From the NCBI RefSeq assembly GCF_001942625.1, contig NZ_MLCL01000054.1:1-64000 (forward strand): a stretch of DNA of 64,000 nucleotides. The letters run 5' to 3'. Both the position numbers and the translations under genes were made by a program. The notes below the pieces were generated by a model. It saw only the letters and a list, made by a program, of their open reading frames with translations, was not told the origin of the DNA and made no database searches. Below, one piece after another: positions 16,757 through 24,318 of this stretch. The DNA comes from Mycobacterium syngnathidarum. Its GTDB lineage: Bacteria; Actinomycetota; Actinomycetes; Mycobacteriales; Mycobacteriaceae. Within the stretch, counting starts at the first letter, position 1. The number at the start of each line of letters is the position of its first letter.

Positions 16757-16760
16757 GATC
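16757..16760. repeat. Target-site duplication, left copy (GATC)
   Basis: GATC directly abuts the left tip of the IS at 16761; an identical GATC follows the right tip at 18018-18021. A 4-bp duplication is within the 3-5 bp normal for IS3-family elements. Confidence 0.55.
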
Positions 16761-18017
16761 TGTACCCGTGTTGTTGGTCCACGGTCATGCGAGTCGAGGG
16801 CAGAGTGATCATCAGGAGGTCACATGCCCCGTCAGTACTCATCATCGGTCCGCCGGCAAATCGTCGCGCGGCTGCGATCGGGTGAACCGGTGGCTGCCGT
16901 TGCGATCGAGACCGGGATCTGTGAAGCAACTCTGTTCCGATGGAAACGTCAGGCACTCATCGACGCCGGGGTCATCGAGGGCATCCCGAGTGTGGAGGCC
17001 GACGAACTAGCAGCCGCCCGCAAGCGCATCGCGGCGCTCGAGGCCGAGCTGGCCCTGACCCGCGACGCGTGCGAACTGTTCGACGAGCAGGCGGTGGTGC
17101 CCCCAGAACGCCGACGCGCGATCACTGAAGGGCTGATCGCGCGCGGGCACTCAGGCCGATCAGCCTGCCGGATAACGGGATTGACGCGTTCTCTATTGCA
17201 GTATCACCGGCACCGCCCTGTCCCGGACCGGGAGGTGCGTCGCCTCATTGTGGCCGACACGATCACCGAGATCCACCAACGGTCCCGCGGCACCTACGGG
17301 CGCCGACGGGTGCGCGCGGCGCTGCTGGCCGACTACGAGATGAACGTCAACCACAAGCTCGTCAACTCGATAATGGCCGAGCACGGCCTATTCGGGTTGC
17401 CGCGTCCCGGGCGGCGGAAACCCAACCTAATTGGTGTCGACACCCCGGTTGACCTGGTCAACCGACGATTCAGTGCTACCAAGCCAAACGAACTGTGGTG
17501 TACGTATATCACCGAACACCCCGCGCGTGATGGAAAGGTGTACTGCTGTGCGATTCTGGATTGCTTCTCGCGAATGATCGTGGCCCGCACGTTTTCTACC
17601 GCCCCCGACACCGCCCTGGTCAACAATGCGGTCAACATGGCCGCCGATAGCAGAAACCGTAGTAGCCCAACGATTCTGCATGCCGACCATGGTAGTCAGT
17701 TCACGTCCTGGAGCTTTGGTGAGAACATGCGGCGGTGGGGTCTGCTTGGCTCGTTCGGTACCGTGGGCGACTGCTTCGATTATGCCGCCATGGAGTCGTT
17801 CTGGGCACGGATGCAGGTCGAGCTGCTCAATACCCGCAAGTGGGCCACCACCATCGAATTGGCTGCCGCCATGGCCGATTACATCGACAACTTCTACAAC
17901 GTCGAACGCCGGCACAGCTACCTCGGTAACATCAGCCCCACGGAGTACGAAACGCTCTGGACATCCACCTATTCGATCCCTCAACTCGCATGATCGTGGC
18001 TCGAAACGGCGGGCACG
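16761..18017 (+). mobile_element. IS3-family insertion sequence, 1257 bp
   Basis: The boundaries come from a 40-bp imperfect terminal inverted repeat. Left, 16761-16800, runs from TGTACCCG to CATGCGAGTCGAGGG. The reverse complement of 17978-18017 runs from CGTGCCCG to CATGCGAGTTGAGGG. They match at 29 of 40 positions with no gaps. GATC flanks both sides. It carries one transposase gene. The right repeat includes the transposase stop codon. Confidence 0.7.
16824..17993 (+). CDS. IS3-family transposase, first catalytic Asp replaced
   Basis: This 389-residue single-frame protein has an N-terminal HTH (GEPVAAVAIETGICEATLFR, residues 20-39), a leucine-zipper-like helix (60-80), an HTH_21 block (RGTYGRRRVRAAL, 155-167) and an rve integrase core. 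IS3 elements usually make this protein by frameshifting between two ORFs; here it is already fused. The core reads LWCTYITEH where family members have LWxxDITEH, so the first catalytic Asp is Tyr228 (TAT at 17505-17507, one base from GAT). Asp288 (HADHGSQF) and Glu324 (AAMESFW) are intact. The enzyme is probably dead unless this is a sequencing error. AGGAGG precedes the ATG. Confidence 0.85.
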   Translation: MPRQYSSSVRRQIVARLRSGEPVAAVAIETGICEATLFRWKRQALIDAGVIEGIPSVEADELAAARKRIAALEAELALTRDACELFDEQAVVPPERRRAITEGLIARGHSGRSACRITGLTRSLLQYHRHRPVPDREVRRLIVADTITEIHQRSRGTYGRRRVRAALLADYEMNVNHKLVNSIMAEHGLFGLPRPGRRKPNLIGVDTPVDLVNRRFSATKPNELWCTYITEHPARDGKVYCCAILDCFSRMIVARTFSTAPDTALVNNAVNMAADSRNRSSPTILHADHGSQFTSWSFGENMRRWGLLGSFGTVGDCFDYAAMESFWARMQVELLNTRKWATTIELAAAMADYIDNFYNVERRHSYLGNISPTEYETLWTSTYSIPQLA

Positions 18018-18021
18018 GATC

Positions 18022-18348
18022 AGCTGGTCTCAATCATGGGGATCACGCCACTCGCAGTCCCGGCGTCGGGGCTGGGCGCGGCTGCAGTTTCCATACCGAG
18101 AGACTACCTACGCTGTCGTCCGACAGGCCTCTCTCCAGTCAACGCCGGACCATCGATGTCCGCCCCCGGCCACCTCGGATTATCGGATTGGCAGTGCTCG
18201 CACGGATCGCGAATATAGACGTCTCTCGCAACCCGCCACACGCGCGATGCATGGGCGCTTGGGCTCGGCGCTGTCGTTGTCAACCGCGAGCAGCGTTCAA
18301 CTCAAGCACCGTCGCCATGTACCGGTGAGACGCCGACCTACACGGGAC
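18022..18348. other. Stretch between the IS and R2, no gene recognised
   Basis: I see no supported gene. A minus-strand frame contains a CxxC pair (RDPCEHCQSDNPRW) but lacks a start, Shine-Dalgarno or family likeness. The sequence CACCGGTGAGACGCC at about 18319-18334 recurs at 19876-19889 upstream of R4, so the homology of the repeat units extends leftward of the core. Confidence 0.35.
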
Positions 18349-18380
18349 AATATGCAGGAATCGAATATGCAGGGTTCCAA
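18349..18380 (+). repeat. Array repeat R2
   Basis: AATATGCAGGAATCGAATAT followed by GCAGGGTTCCA: the clearest copy of the tandem AATATGCAG half-sites, spaced 14 bp start to start. It lies about 30 bases past the vapC1 stop. Confidence 0.7.
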
Positions 18381-18412
18381 CGGGTTTCGATCCCACCACA
18401 CCCTGCCCTGAC

Positions 18413-18838
18413 CTAACTGATAGTGCCCTGCTGCAACGCCCACCGATGTTGGAAGGGCAACACCTCGGCAGCGATCTCGAAATCAGCGTCGTAGTGCAGC
18501 AGTGTCACATCATGGGCGTTGGCAAGGGTGGCGATCAGTAGGTCGGCCATGCCGACGGCACGATGACGACCAGTGTCGGCCAGCGATCGCTGCGCATCCA
18601 ATGCCGCGTGCCAGTGTTCATCGTTGGTCGGCAGGTACTCGTATGCGAGGCGGCGATCTGACCATATCTGCGCGTAGTCCGCGGCGGCCCGGGCGCTGTA
18701 GAGCGCCTCGGCATCAAGCTGAGCGGTGGTTGCGACCAATCCGGCCTCGATAAGCGGAGCAAGTCGGTCGGCGACCTCGGGGTTTGTCATCCGTGCCGCG
18801 GCACTGGTGTCGATGAGATACCGCGCTACTACCGCCAC
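18413..18838 (-). CDS. vapC: VapC-family PIN-domain RNase toxin (vapC1)
   Basis: VapC toxins are Mg-dependent RNases that cut tRNA or rRNA. The 141-residue protein has the PIN acidic set: Asp10 in YLIDTSA, Glu44 in LDAEALYS, Asp99 in MADLLIA and Asp117 in HYDADFE. Length is normal. Its start overlaps the end of vapB1 by 10 bases, so the two are coupled. R2 and R3 bound the operon. Nothing suggests inactivation. Confidence 0.88.
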   Translation of the reverse strand: MAVVARYLIDTSAAARMTNPEVADRLAPLIEAGLVATTAQLDAEALYSARAAADYAQIWSDRRLAYEYLPTNDEHWHAALDAQRSLADTGRHRAVGMADLLIATLANAHDVTLLHYDADFEIAAEVLPFQHRWALQQGTIS

Positions 18839-19035
18839 ACATCACCTCGCTTGCCAGGGTCACTCATCTCCCTCATACCGCCAGACTTCAACCATGCGAT
18901 CTGGCGAGCGCGTGCAGACGCCGCTGCAGCCTGCTGCAACGCGATGCGGACGGTATCTGATACGCCGGACGTCTTAAGTTCCTTCTGCGCGGCGGCCAAG
19001 AGGTCGTCATCGAGGTCAATCAAACGCTTGGTCAT
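18829..19035 (-). CDS. vapB: VapB-family antitoxin (vapB1)
   Basis: This 68-residue antitoxin starts MTKRLIDLDDDLLAAAQKEL, a ribbon-helix-helix of the VapB type that binds DNA as a dimer, followed by a toxin-binding tail (RQIAWLKSGGMREMSDP). GAGGGTGGCGAG precedes the ATG. Two GTATATAC palindromes 22 bp apart lie just upstream. It overlaps vapC1. Confidence 0.85.
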   Translation of the reverse strand: MTKRLIDLDDDLLAAAQKELKTSGVSDTVRIALQQAAAASARARQIAWLKSGGMREMSDPGKRGDVWR

Positions 19036-19049
19036 CTCGCCACCCTCAC

Positions 19050-19079
19050 GTATATACGAAGTCTTGATTGAGTATATAC
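19050..19079 (-). promoter_or_regulatory. vapBC1 operator, two GTATATAC palindromes
   Basis: GTATATAC occurs at 19050-19057 and 19072-19079, 22 bp apart (two helical turns), beginning 15 bases upstream of vapB1. Such paired palindromes are typical of VapBC autoregulation. The inner copy can also serve as the -10 (TATATAC). Confidence 0.55.
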
Positions 19080-19117
19080 GCGCGCGTCCTCAGTCGGCTA
19101 CACCAGCCGTGAACGGA

Positions 19118-19168
19118 GAATATGCAGCATTCGAATATGGCAAGTTACCAGCAAACCACTGCATATTG
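19118..19168 (+). repeat. Array repeat R3, with an extra inverted arm
   Basis: GAATATGCAGCATTCGAATA then TGGCAAGTTACCAGC, and 7 bases later ACTGCATATTG. AATATGCAG at 19119-19127 is exactly inverted at 19159-19167, so this copy can fold on itself around the GTTACCAGC block. It separates vapBC1 from vapBC2. Confidence 0.7.
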
Positions 19169-19206
19169 TGTTGGAGCCCTGTGCTTTTCGGCATCGAACT
19201 TCTTCT

Positions 19207-19629
19207 CTATCGATGATGCGGGTGCGTGACTGATCGTAGCTCCAATCGCGGGATTCCTGCGAAGTCGGCGGGGTTGCACGTGTATAGCGGCACTGCATGT
19301 GCGATTGCGCTGGCCGCGATGAGCGCGTCGTACGCGCGCGCAGCCGACTTGCGCCCCGACGCGCGCAGCGCCGCGGCTACGGCTCCAAACGTCCGGGCGC
19401 AATCTCCATCGAACGGCAGGACGTCGAAGTCCGCCTCGGCCTGCTGTAGGTGCTGTTGCCGGGCGCTGCGCTCTGCATCGTCGTTGGCGACGTGTGGTCC
19501 TACGGACAGCTCGGCCAGCGTAATCGCGCTGATCAGCGATTCATCGGGAAGCTCGGCCGGGTCGGATATCTTGCCCAAGAGGATCACCGTGGAGGTATCC
19601 AGCATCCCCCGACTCCGAGTTTGCGTCAC
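19207..19629 (-). CDS. vapC: VapC-family PIN-domain RNase toxin (vapC2)
   Basis: A 140-residue PIN toxin. Asp11 (MLDTSTVI), Glu40 (TLAELSVG) and Asp101 (RAYDALIAA) are in place, and LYTCNPADF is the usual final block. The start used is GTG 19629, overlapping the antitoxin stop (GTGA); the ATG eight codons in is an alternative. The nearest relative in the window is the broken vapC at 16422, which suggests the array grew by duplication or exchange of related cassettes. R3 and R4 flank the operon. Confidence 0.87.
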   Translation of the reverse strand: MTQTRSRGMLDTSTVILLGKISDPAELPDESLISAITLAELSVGPHVANDDAERSARQQHLQQAEADFDVLPFDGDCARTFGAVAAALRASGRKSAARAYDALIAASAIAHAVPLYTCNPADFAGIPRLELRSVTHPHHR

Positions 19630-19862
19630 AGCGACGGGTCGATGAGGTCGTCGATGTCGCGCCGGAGGGCATCCGGGTTCACCGGTGGAAGATTTTTGCG
19701 GCGACGAATCAGTTCGGCGGGCCCTGCGCTGGATCGAGGCAGTGGTCGTAGTTCAGCAACGGGTGTGCCGTCCCGAGTGATGACGATGCGCTCGCCATGC
19801 TCGACACGGCGCAGAACGTCTCCTCCACTGTTGCGCAGTTCGCGCACCGTGACTGTATCCAC
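19626..19862 (-). CDS. vapB: Phd/YefM-type VapB antitoxin (vapB2)
   Basis: The 78-residue protein belongs to the Phd/YefM fold rather than the ribbon-helix-helix fold of vapB1: VTVRELRNSGGDVLRRVEHG, then RIVITRDGTPVAELRPL are its defining blocks. The C-terminal part (ELIRRRKNLPPVNPDALRRD) wraps the toxin. It overlaps vapC2 by four bases. The two vapBC operons therefore have unrelated antitoxin folds and were acquired separately. Confidence 0.86.
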   Translation of the reverse strand: MDTVTVRELRNSGGDVLRRVEHGERIVITRDGTPVAELRPLPRSSAGPAELIRRRKNLPPVNPDALRRDIDDLIDPSL

Positions 19863-19928
19863 GTTCGCAGCGTATCACCGGTGAGACGCCACCGCGGCGC
19901 ACTTGAACCGCCCCGTTTCGCGGGAAAA

Positions 19929-19966
19929 GAATATGCAGGAATCAAACATGCAGAGTTACCAGTAGC
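19929..19966 (+). repeat. Array repeat R4
   Basis: GAATATGCAGGAATCAAACA then TGCAGAGTTACCAGTAGC. It sits upstream of vapB2 and closes the array on the right; the chromosomal yaeQ-like gene begins 61 bases later. A copy of the CACCGGTGAGACGCC flank lies about 50 bases to its left. Confidence 0.7.
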
Positions 19967-20027
19967 AAATTGACGCCCTGCCCCCTCCCAACTGCCCCGG
20001 AGACACCACCCGGGTGGACACTATGTC

Positions 20028-20579
20028 GTGGCCCTTTCTGCAACAGTGTTCAAAGTCGAACTTGGCGTCTCCGATGTCGATCACGGTTACTACGCCGATC
20101 ACGCGCTGACCGTGGCCCGGCATCCCAGTGAGACCGATGAGCGGATGGTGGTGCGGTTGTTGGCATTTGGGCTGCGCGCACACCGACTCAGCGACGTCGA
20201 CGGCGAGTTGGCGTTCGGGGCGGGCCTGTCCACCCCTGGCGTACCGGATTTGAGGCTCGCCGACTACACCGGCCGGATCCTGGAATGGATCAACGTCGGC
20301 CAGCCCGACGAACGCGTCTTGGGCAAGGCGGCCGGCCAGTCCGACCAGGTGCTGCTGTTCCCGTTTGCCGCCGGCGTGGCCACCTGGTGGCGCACCGTCG
20401 GCCCCAAAGTCGCAGGGCTGGCGAACCTGTCGATAGTTCAGATACCGCACGCACCGGTGCAGCAACTGGCCCAGAACGTCGATCGACGCGTGTCGGCGCA
20501 GGTGATGGTGATCGAAGGTCAGGTGACGATGACCGTAGGCGGAGTCGACGTCACCTTCACGCCCGAGCCATTGCAGTGA
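20028..20579 (+). CDS. yaeQ: YaeQ-family protein
   Basis: This 183-residue homologue of E. coli YaeQ starts at GTG: VALSATVFKVELGVSDVD aligns with the family N-terminus, followed by LTVARHPSETDERMVVRLLAF, INVGQPDERVLGKA and LANLSIVQIP. YaeQ has a PD-(D/E)xK nuclease-like fold and an unclear physiological role. It is the first ordinary chromosomal gene right of the toxin-antitoxin array. Length matches the family (about 180). Confidence 0.85.
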   Translation: MALSATVFKVELGVSDVDHGYYADHALTVARHPSETDERMVVRLLAFGLRAHRLSDVDGELAFGAGLSTPGVPDLRLADYTGRILEWINVGQPDERVLGKAAGQSDQVLLFPFAAGVATWWRTVGPKVAGLANLSIVQIPHAPVQQLAQNVDRRVSAQVMVIEGQVTMTVGGVDVTFTPEPLQ

Positions 20580-20834
20580 ACGTGCGGGCCCGAGGTTCCG
20601 GCGACGGCGAACCAGTTCAGTCGGACTGACACTACGACGCGGCAGGTGTGCGTTGACCGTGTCGATCTCCAGCTCATGGCGCGGTCGGTGACGTCGCGAA
20701 GGCCGGACCGGGCCGCGTGGTACCAATCGATTTACGACGCCTGTGTTTTCGGTGCATTTGACGAAGTGGGTGCGACGTCCTCGGCGGCCGGTACCAACAC
20801 GCATCGACCACCGCTCGTCCCCGGAAGGAACGAG
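20580..20834. other. Intergenic region, nothing recognised
   Basis: Convergent gap of 255 bases between yaeQ and the HesB-like gene. I see no gene, clear hairpin or repeat. Confidence 0.4.
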
Positions 20835-21140
20835 TCAGGCTTGCGGTTGTTGCATCACCGCGATGGCCAACCGGCCCTGATCGTCCTGCTGGACGTCGAG
20901 CACCTTGTCATCGAGCAACGTGGCGGCCTCCGGTTCGAGGAAGAGCCTTGCACCCCCTTCGGTTCCGAGCACCTGGTCCCCTTCCTCCGGCCCAGGAGCG
21001 ACCGAGACCGTGAGCTGCGCCCCTGAGTCATCCTGGGTCTGCACTGCGAAGCGCAGCCCGGTAGTACTCTGTCCGTCCGGCCCGTCCTGGGAAGTCATCG
21101 CCGCGATCGCCTCAGCCGCCGCGTCCGTCATGGCAAGCAC
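20835..21140 (-). CDS. HesB/IscA-fold protein without the iron-sulfur cysteines
   Basis: The 101-residue product (VLAMTDAAAEAIAAMTSQDG at the N-terminus, then GLRFAVQ and a series of beta strands) has the HesB/IscA layout. The three conserved cysteines that carry Fe-S clusters in A-type scaffolds are absent, so a cluster-carrier role is doubtful. GTG 21140 was chosen because AAGGGA lies six bases upstream; a TTG five codons earlier is possible. It is a common mycobacterial type of hypothetical protein. Confidence 0.65.
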   Translation of the reverse strand: MLAMTDAAAEAIAAMTSQDGPDGQSTTGLRFAVQTQDDSGAQLTVSVAPGPEEGDQVLGTEGGARLFLEPEAATLLDDKVLDVQQDDQGRLAIAVMQQPQA

Positions 21141-21256
21141 TTCAGTTCCCTTCAATTTGCGTTGGCTACAGCCTCCACCGTAGGGGTGGCCAGCCGCGAC
21201 CGCTAGGCAGGTTCATCTGCCAAGCGCGAGCCGGCTCCTCACGCGCCGGAATACAC

Positions 21257-22600
21257 CTAGCTCACTCCCCTTGCCGATGCACCATCGGACTCGAACACGG
21301 CGTCCCACGCGTCGCTCAATCGACGCTTGCCTTCATCAATGTCGACCGCTGCGAGCTTTCCGCCTCCGGCGTCTTCGACCAGGGAGAATTCCCGCAGTTT
21401 TCGCACACCGTCGTCTATTTGGAAATCGAACTCGGAATCGAACTCGTCGGCGAACCAGAACTCGATTCGTTCGTCTATTTCATGCAACGAAAGCGGTTGG
21501 TCGGCACTTCGCAGGAAGTGGTACGCGAGGACCGCTTCCTTTACTTCGGCTTCCTCGGCCGCATCGAGCAGATGGAAGAAAACGCCGGCGTCGTTGTCGA
21601 GGTTACGGTAGTAGAGATTTTCCGAAAGAGCTTTGATGAATTGGATCTTGCGGTTCTTGAACTTGTTGAACTGCCGGACGATGTATCCACCGAAAGCCGT
21701 CAAACCGGCGCCGATCGTCACCAGGGCCCCTTGATCGACTTCTACCGCGTCATCGCGAAGTCCCAGATAGAACGCGATCAACAGCAGTAGAACGCCTAGC
21801 GAGGCAACAAGCTTGGTCGCTATGACGATGACCCCGGAGACCGCGGCAGGTATACCGATGAGAAGCTTGTCGATCAGTCGCATGGCGACGCGGACATTCG
21901 GGAACAACATTTCGAGATCGCAGCGGGGCACGTTCTCGAACAGTTTGATGATCGTTGATCCTGGCGTAAAGGGAAGACCGTCAGTGTCACGCCGGTCAAA
22001 GTGGTCTTCATCCTTGAACCTGACGTAGACGAGGACTTTCGCGTAGCTGCGAAACGCAATGGTCTTGCGCCGCAACCCAAAGAGTTGCTTTTCCTCTCGT
22101 TCGCGGTGCAGTTCTCCACGGCGAAAGAACATCGCGCTGTCGATGTCGTCCGTATCGATGTCCAGGCGGACCTTGATCATGCCTTCCTCGTCGAAGGCGC
22201 GCTTCAGCTCCTCATCACTCACCCGCGTGAAGTTGGCGCATTGAGCCAGCTCGGTGAGCTCGTGCTCGAGCTGCTCCTGCGCCGCTTGCCGCGCTGCCTT
22301 GTCGAAGTGCATGACGCGGCGCACATCTGGAGAGGGACTCAGCGTGTGGTATGTGTCCTTGATTGATTCGAGGCGCCGCCGAAACCGGTGGTGGAGCAGG
22401 CTCGACAAAACGTCGGTGAACTCACGGAAGGCTTGACGCTCGTGCTCGGGCATCCGCTGCGCGAGCAACTCCACGATCGTTGTCTTGCGAAATGGTATGA
22501 AATGTTCGTCTTCGCCCACCTTCCGATGAGACGCGGCAGAACCCGAATCTGCTTGCGGATGCTGGTTTCCGGTTACACGCACAGCTTGCGTCCTTCGCAC
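21257..22600 (-). CDS. DUF3754/TMEM143-family membrane protein
   Basis: 447 residues. A large N-terminal soluble part (FIPFRKTTIVELLAQRM, REFTDVLSSLLHHRFRRRLE) precedes two hydrophobic segments at about residues 248-278 (LLIGIPAAVSGVIVIATKLV and onward) and 290-310, then a QFNKFKNRKIQFIKALSENL linker and YYRNLDNDAGVFFHLLDAAE, which are diagnostic of the family. The C-terminal 110 residues are soluble and acidic. GTG 22600 follows GGGGAAGAA. The family's biochemical role is unknown; a membrane-anchored regulatory or transport-coupled function is likely. Confidence 0.75.
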   Translation of the reverse strand: MRRTQAVRVTGNQHPQADSGSAASHRKVGEDEHFIPFRKTTIVELLAQRMPEHERQAFREFTDVLSSLLHHRFRRRLESIKDTYHTLSPSPDVRRVMHFDKAARQAAQEQLEHELTELAQCANFTRVSDEELKRAFDEEGMIKVRLDIDTDDIDSAMFFRRGELHREREEKQLFGLRRKTIAFRSYAKVLVYVRFKDEDHFDRRDTDGLPFTPGSTIIKLFENVPRCDLEMLFPNVRVAMRLIDKLLIGIPAAVSGVIVIATKLVASLGVLLLLIAFYLGLRDDAVEVDQGALVTIGAGLTAFGGYIVRQFNKFKNRKIQFIKALSENLYYRNLDNDAGVFFHLLDAAEEAEVKEAVLAYHFLRSADQPLSLHEIDERIEFWFADEFDSEFDFQIDDGVRKLREFSLVEDAGGGKLAAVDIDEGKRRLSDAWDAVFESDGASARGVS

Positions 22601-22739
22601 GACTTCTTCCCCACCATATCCCTTAACGGATTTCGAGGTAGATGCCGCTTCGCGGCTTCCCTTGACCAGGGCGCAGTGTTGACCGCGGCAGCGTCGTCTA
22701 CTGGGGCCGCAGTGGCGCCGGCACGCGACGTACGGGACC

Positions 22740-23387
22740 TCATGTCCGGGCGGCTTGCCTGCCTTGGCGGTCGAGAAAGGCTCGGCGGCAACCGGGACAG
22801 CAGAATGTGTGCTCGGTGCCGTCGATGTCCGCGGTCACCGACGCCGGATCGTCGAGACGCACCAAGGCTCCGCACATGGGGTCGACCGCCATCCCATCGG
22901 GCACCTCGGCGGTGCCGCGGACCGCATCGTTGATCATGTCGTTCAACGCCGAGTCGCCGACGACGCGTCCGAACGCGCCGTAACCTCCCTCCGGCACTCC
23001 GAGAACGTGCACTTCCGCGTGCGCCTGCTGGTACAACCGGTCCGGCGCCGGCGCAATGTCGGCGAACACCCGTGTGATGTGAGTAATCAGATACTCGCTC
23101 AGCGCCTTTCGCCATGGGCCCGGGACATAGACCCGCGCCACATAGCGCGGGGGATCTGTTGGCTTGAGCGGACTCCCCCCGGCCACCCATGTGTCGACCT
23201 CGTGTACGACAACGTGGGTGATGCTTTCGAGGAAATCCAACACGCCCGGGTCGGCGCGTTCGGCGACCGGATCGCCGAATGATTCCGGGTCGTCGTAGAG
23301 CCCGTGAGCCGTCAGGCCACACGCGAGTCGGTCAAGATCCTCACGGGTGTGCGAACCCTTCGGGACGAACACTTCGGTGAACATCAT
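22740..23387 (-). CDS. Tautomerase-like protein with C-terminal YHS-type metal-binding domain
   Basis: The start is the first ATG of the pair at 23387, after GGGAGGG. Of the 215 residues, the first half (MMFTEVFVPKGSHTREDLDR) resembles the 4-oxalocrotonate tautomerase/MIF fold, with strands around VARVYVPGPWRKALSEYLIT. The last 45 (VDPMCGALVRLDDPA, then TFCCPGCRRAFL) form a YHS-like domain with four cysteines that may bind copper, zinc or another soft metal. The gene is divergent from a TetR regulator with a perfect inverted repeat between them, so it is almost certainly that regulator's target. Confidence 0.6.
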   Translation of the reverse strand: MMFTEVFVPKGSHTREDLDRLACGLTAHGLYDDPESFGDPVAERADPGVLDFLESITHVVVHEVDTWVAGGSPLKPTDPPRYVARVYVPGPWRKALSEYLITHITRVFADIAPAPDRLYQQAHAEVHVLGVPEGGYGAFGRVVGDSALNDMINDAVRGTAEVPDGMAVDPMCGALVRLDDPASVTADIDGTEHTFCCPGCRRAFLDRQGRQAART

Positions 23388-23413
23388 GTCGAGCCCTCCC
23401 ATGAAATATGTGC

Positions 23414-23438
23414 AGTACACCTCCAGCGTAGGTGTACT
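23414..23438. promoter_or_regulatory. TetR operator between divergent genes
   Basis: AGTACACCT (23414-23422) and AGGTGTACT (23430-23438) are exact inverted 9-mers with a 7-base spacer. The site lies 27 bases from the 22740-23387 start and 18 bases from the TetR start, next to a TATACT -10 (23442-23447) for the regulator. The size and place are right for a TetR dimer repressing both genes. Confidence 0.7.
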
Positions 23439-23455
23439 TTGTATACTTTCAAGTG

Positions 23456-24070
23456 ATGCCCCGCCCCCGGACACTGACCACGGACGCGATCTTCCGAGCT
23501 GCGCTCACTGTGCTCGATCGCGACGGGTTCTCCGGGATGTCAATGCGGGCCGTAGCCGCGGAGCTCCGTGTCAGCCCAATGGCGCTGTATCGGTATGTCG
23601 ACAACCGTGAGCAGCTCGAGGAGTTGATTGTCGAACAGCTGCTGGCCCCAATCGACTGCACGGTGCCGACCGGGAGGCCATGGATGCACCGGGTCGAGGT
23701 GTTGATGGACCGTCTCCGCACCGCCATCGGCGCGCACCCCGCGGCCATTCCCCTCCTCCTCTCCCACCGCCACAAATCACTCGCATCCCTGCGGTGGATC
23801 GAGTCGATGCTCACCGTGCTCAACGAAGCGGGACTCGCCGGGAAAGACAGAGCGATCGCACAACGAAGTCTCGTCAGCTACCTGCTCGGCAGCCTCAGTA
23901 GCCAGCACTCGAGCGCACTGTCCGGACCAGGCACCGCGAGCATGGCCACGCTGTCCGACACCGAGTTTCCCCACGTCGTCGAAACCGCGCGCACGGCACA
24001 GTGCATCACGCCAGACGATGAATTCCACTTGGGGCTCGCCGCACTGTTGCGTGGCCTCAAACCTGATTAG
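23456..24070 (+). CDS. TetR-family transcriptional regulator
   Basis: 204 residues starting MPRPRTLTTDAIFRAALTVL, with the HTH GMSMRAVAAELRVSPMALYRY (about residues 28-48) followed by a helical effector domain. ATG 23456 (or GTG one codon earlier) lies 8 bases after a TATACT -10, so translation is probably leaderless. It is divergent from the tautomerase-YHS gene across a 9+9 inverted repeat and probably represses both. Confidence 0.85.
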   Translation: MPRPRTLTTDAIFRAALTVLDRDGFSGMSMRAVAAELRVSPMALYRYVDNREQLEELIVEQLLAPIDCTVPTGRPWMHRVEVLMDRLRTAIGAHPAAIPLLLSHRHKSLASLRWIESMLTVLNEAGLAGKDRAIAQRSLVSYLLGSLSSQHSSALSGPGTASMATLSDTEFPHVVETARTAQCITPDDEFHLGLAALLRGLKPD

Positions 24071-24318
24071 GGTTCGCGGTAGGAACCTTCGAAAGCTCTT
24101 GGCACGCAAGCAATTCCAGGCCCGATCTACCGACACTCGCTGGGCTCGAACCTGATCGTGGCAGCAGCCGCCATGGACGTGGGTGCCACCGGCCAGGTCG
24201 ACGGCGGTAGCTGATCCGACCGGGCAGATGCCGACATCGCCCTAGCGACCCCTGGAATAAAATTCGTGCCCAGTCAACTTGGCTCGAGAGTCGTCATTCC
24301 CCCGACTCAGGAGCACCC
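24071..24318. other. Intergenic region with a possible gene remnant
   Basis: A short plus-strand frame ends LGSNLIVAAAAMDVGATGQ then VDGGS and a stop at about 24213; it looks like the tail of an enzyme but has no start or upstream body. Otherwise nothing is recognised. Confidence 0.3.

Noticed and set aside
15471..19966. A classical integron with attC sites.
   Set aside because: The repeats lack the paired core sites and the large imperfect fold of attC, and no integron integrase is present; cassette-like only in layout.
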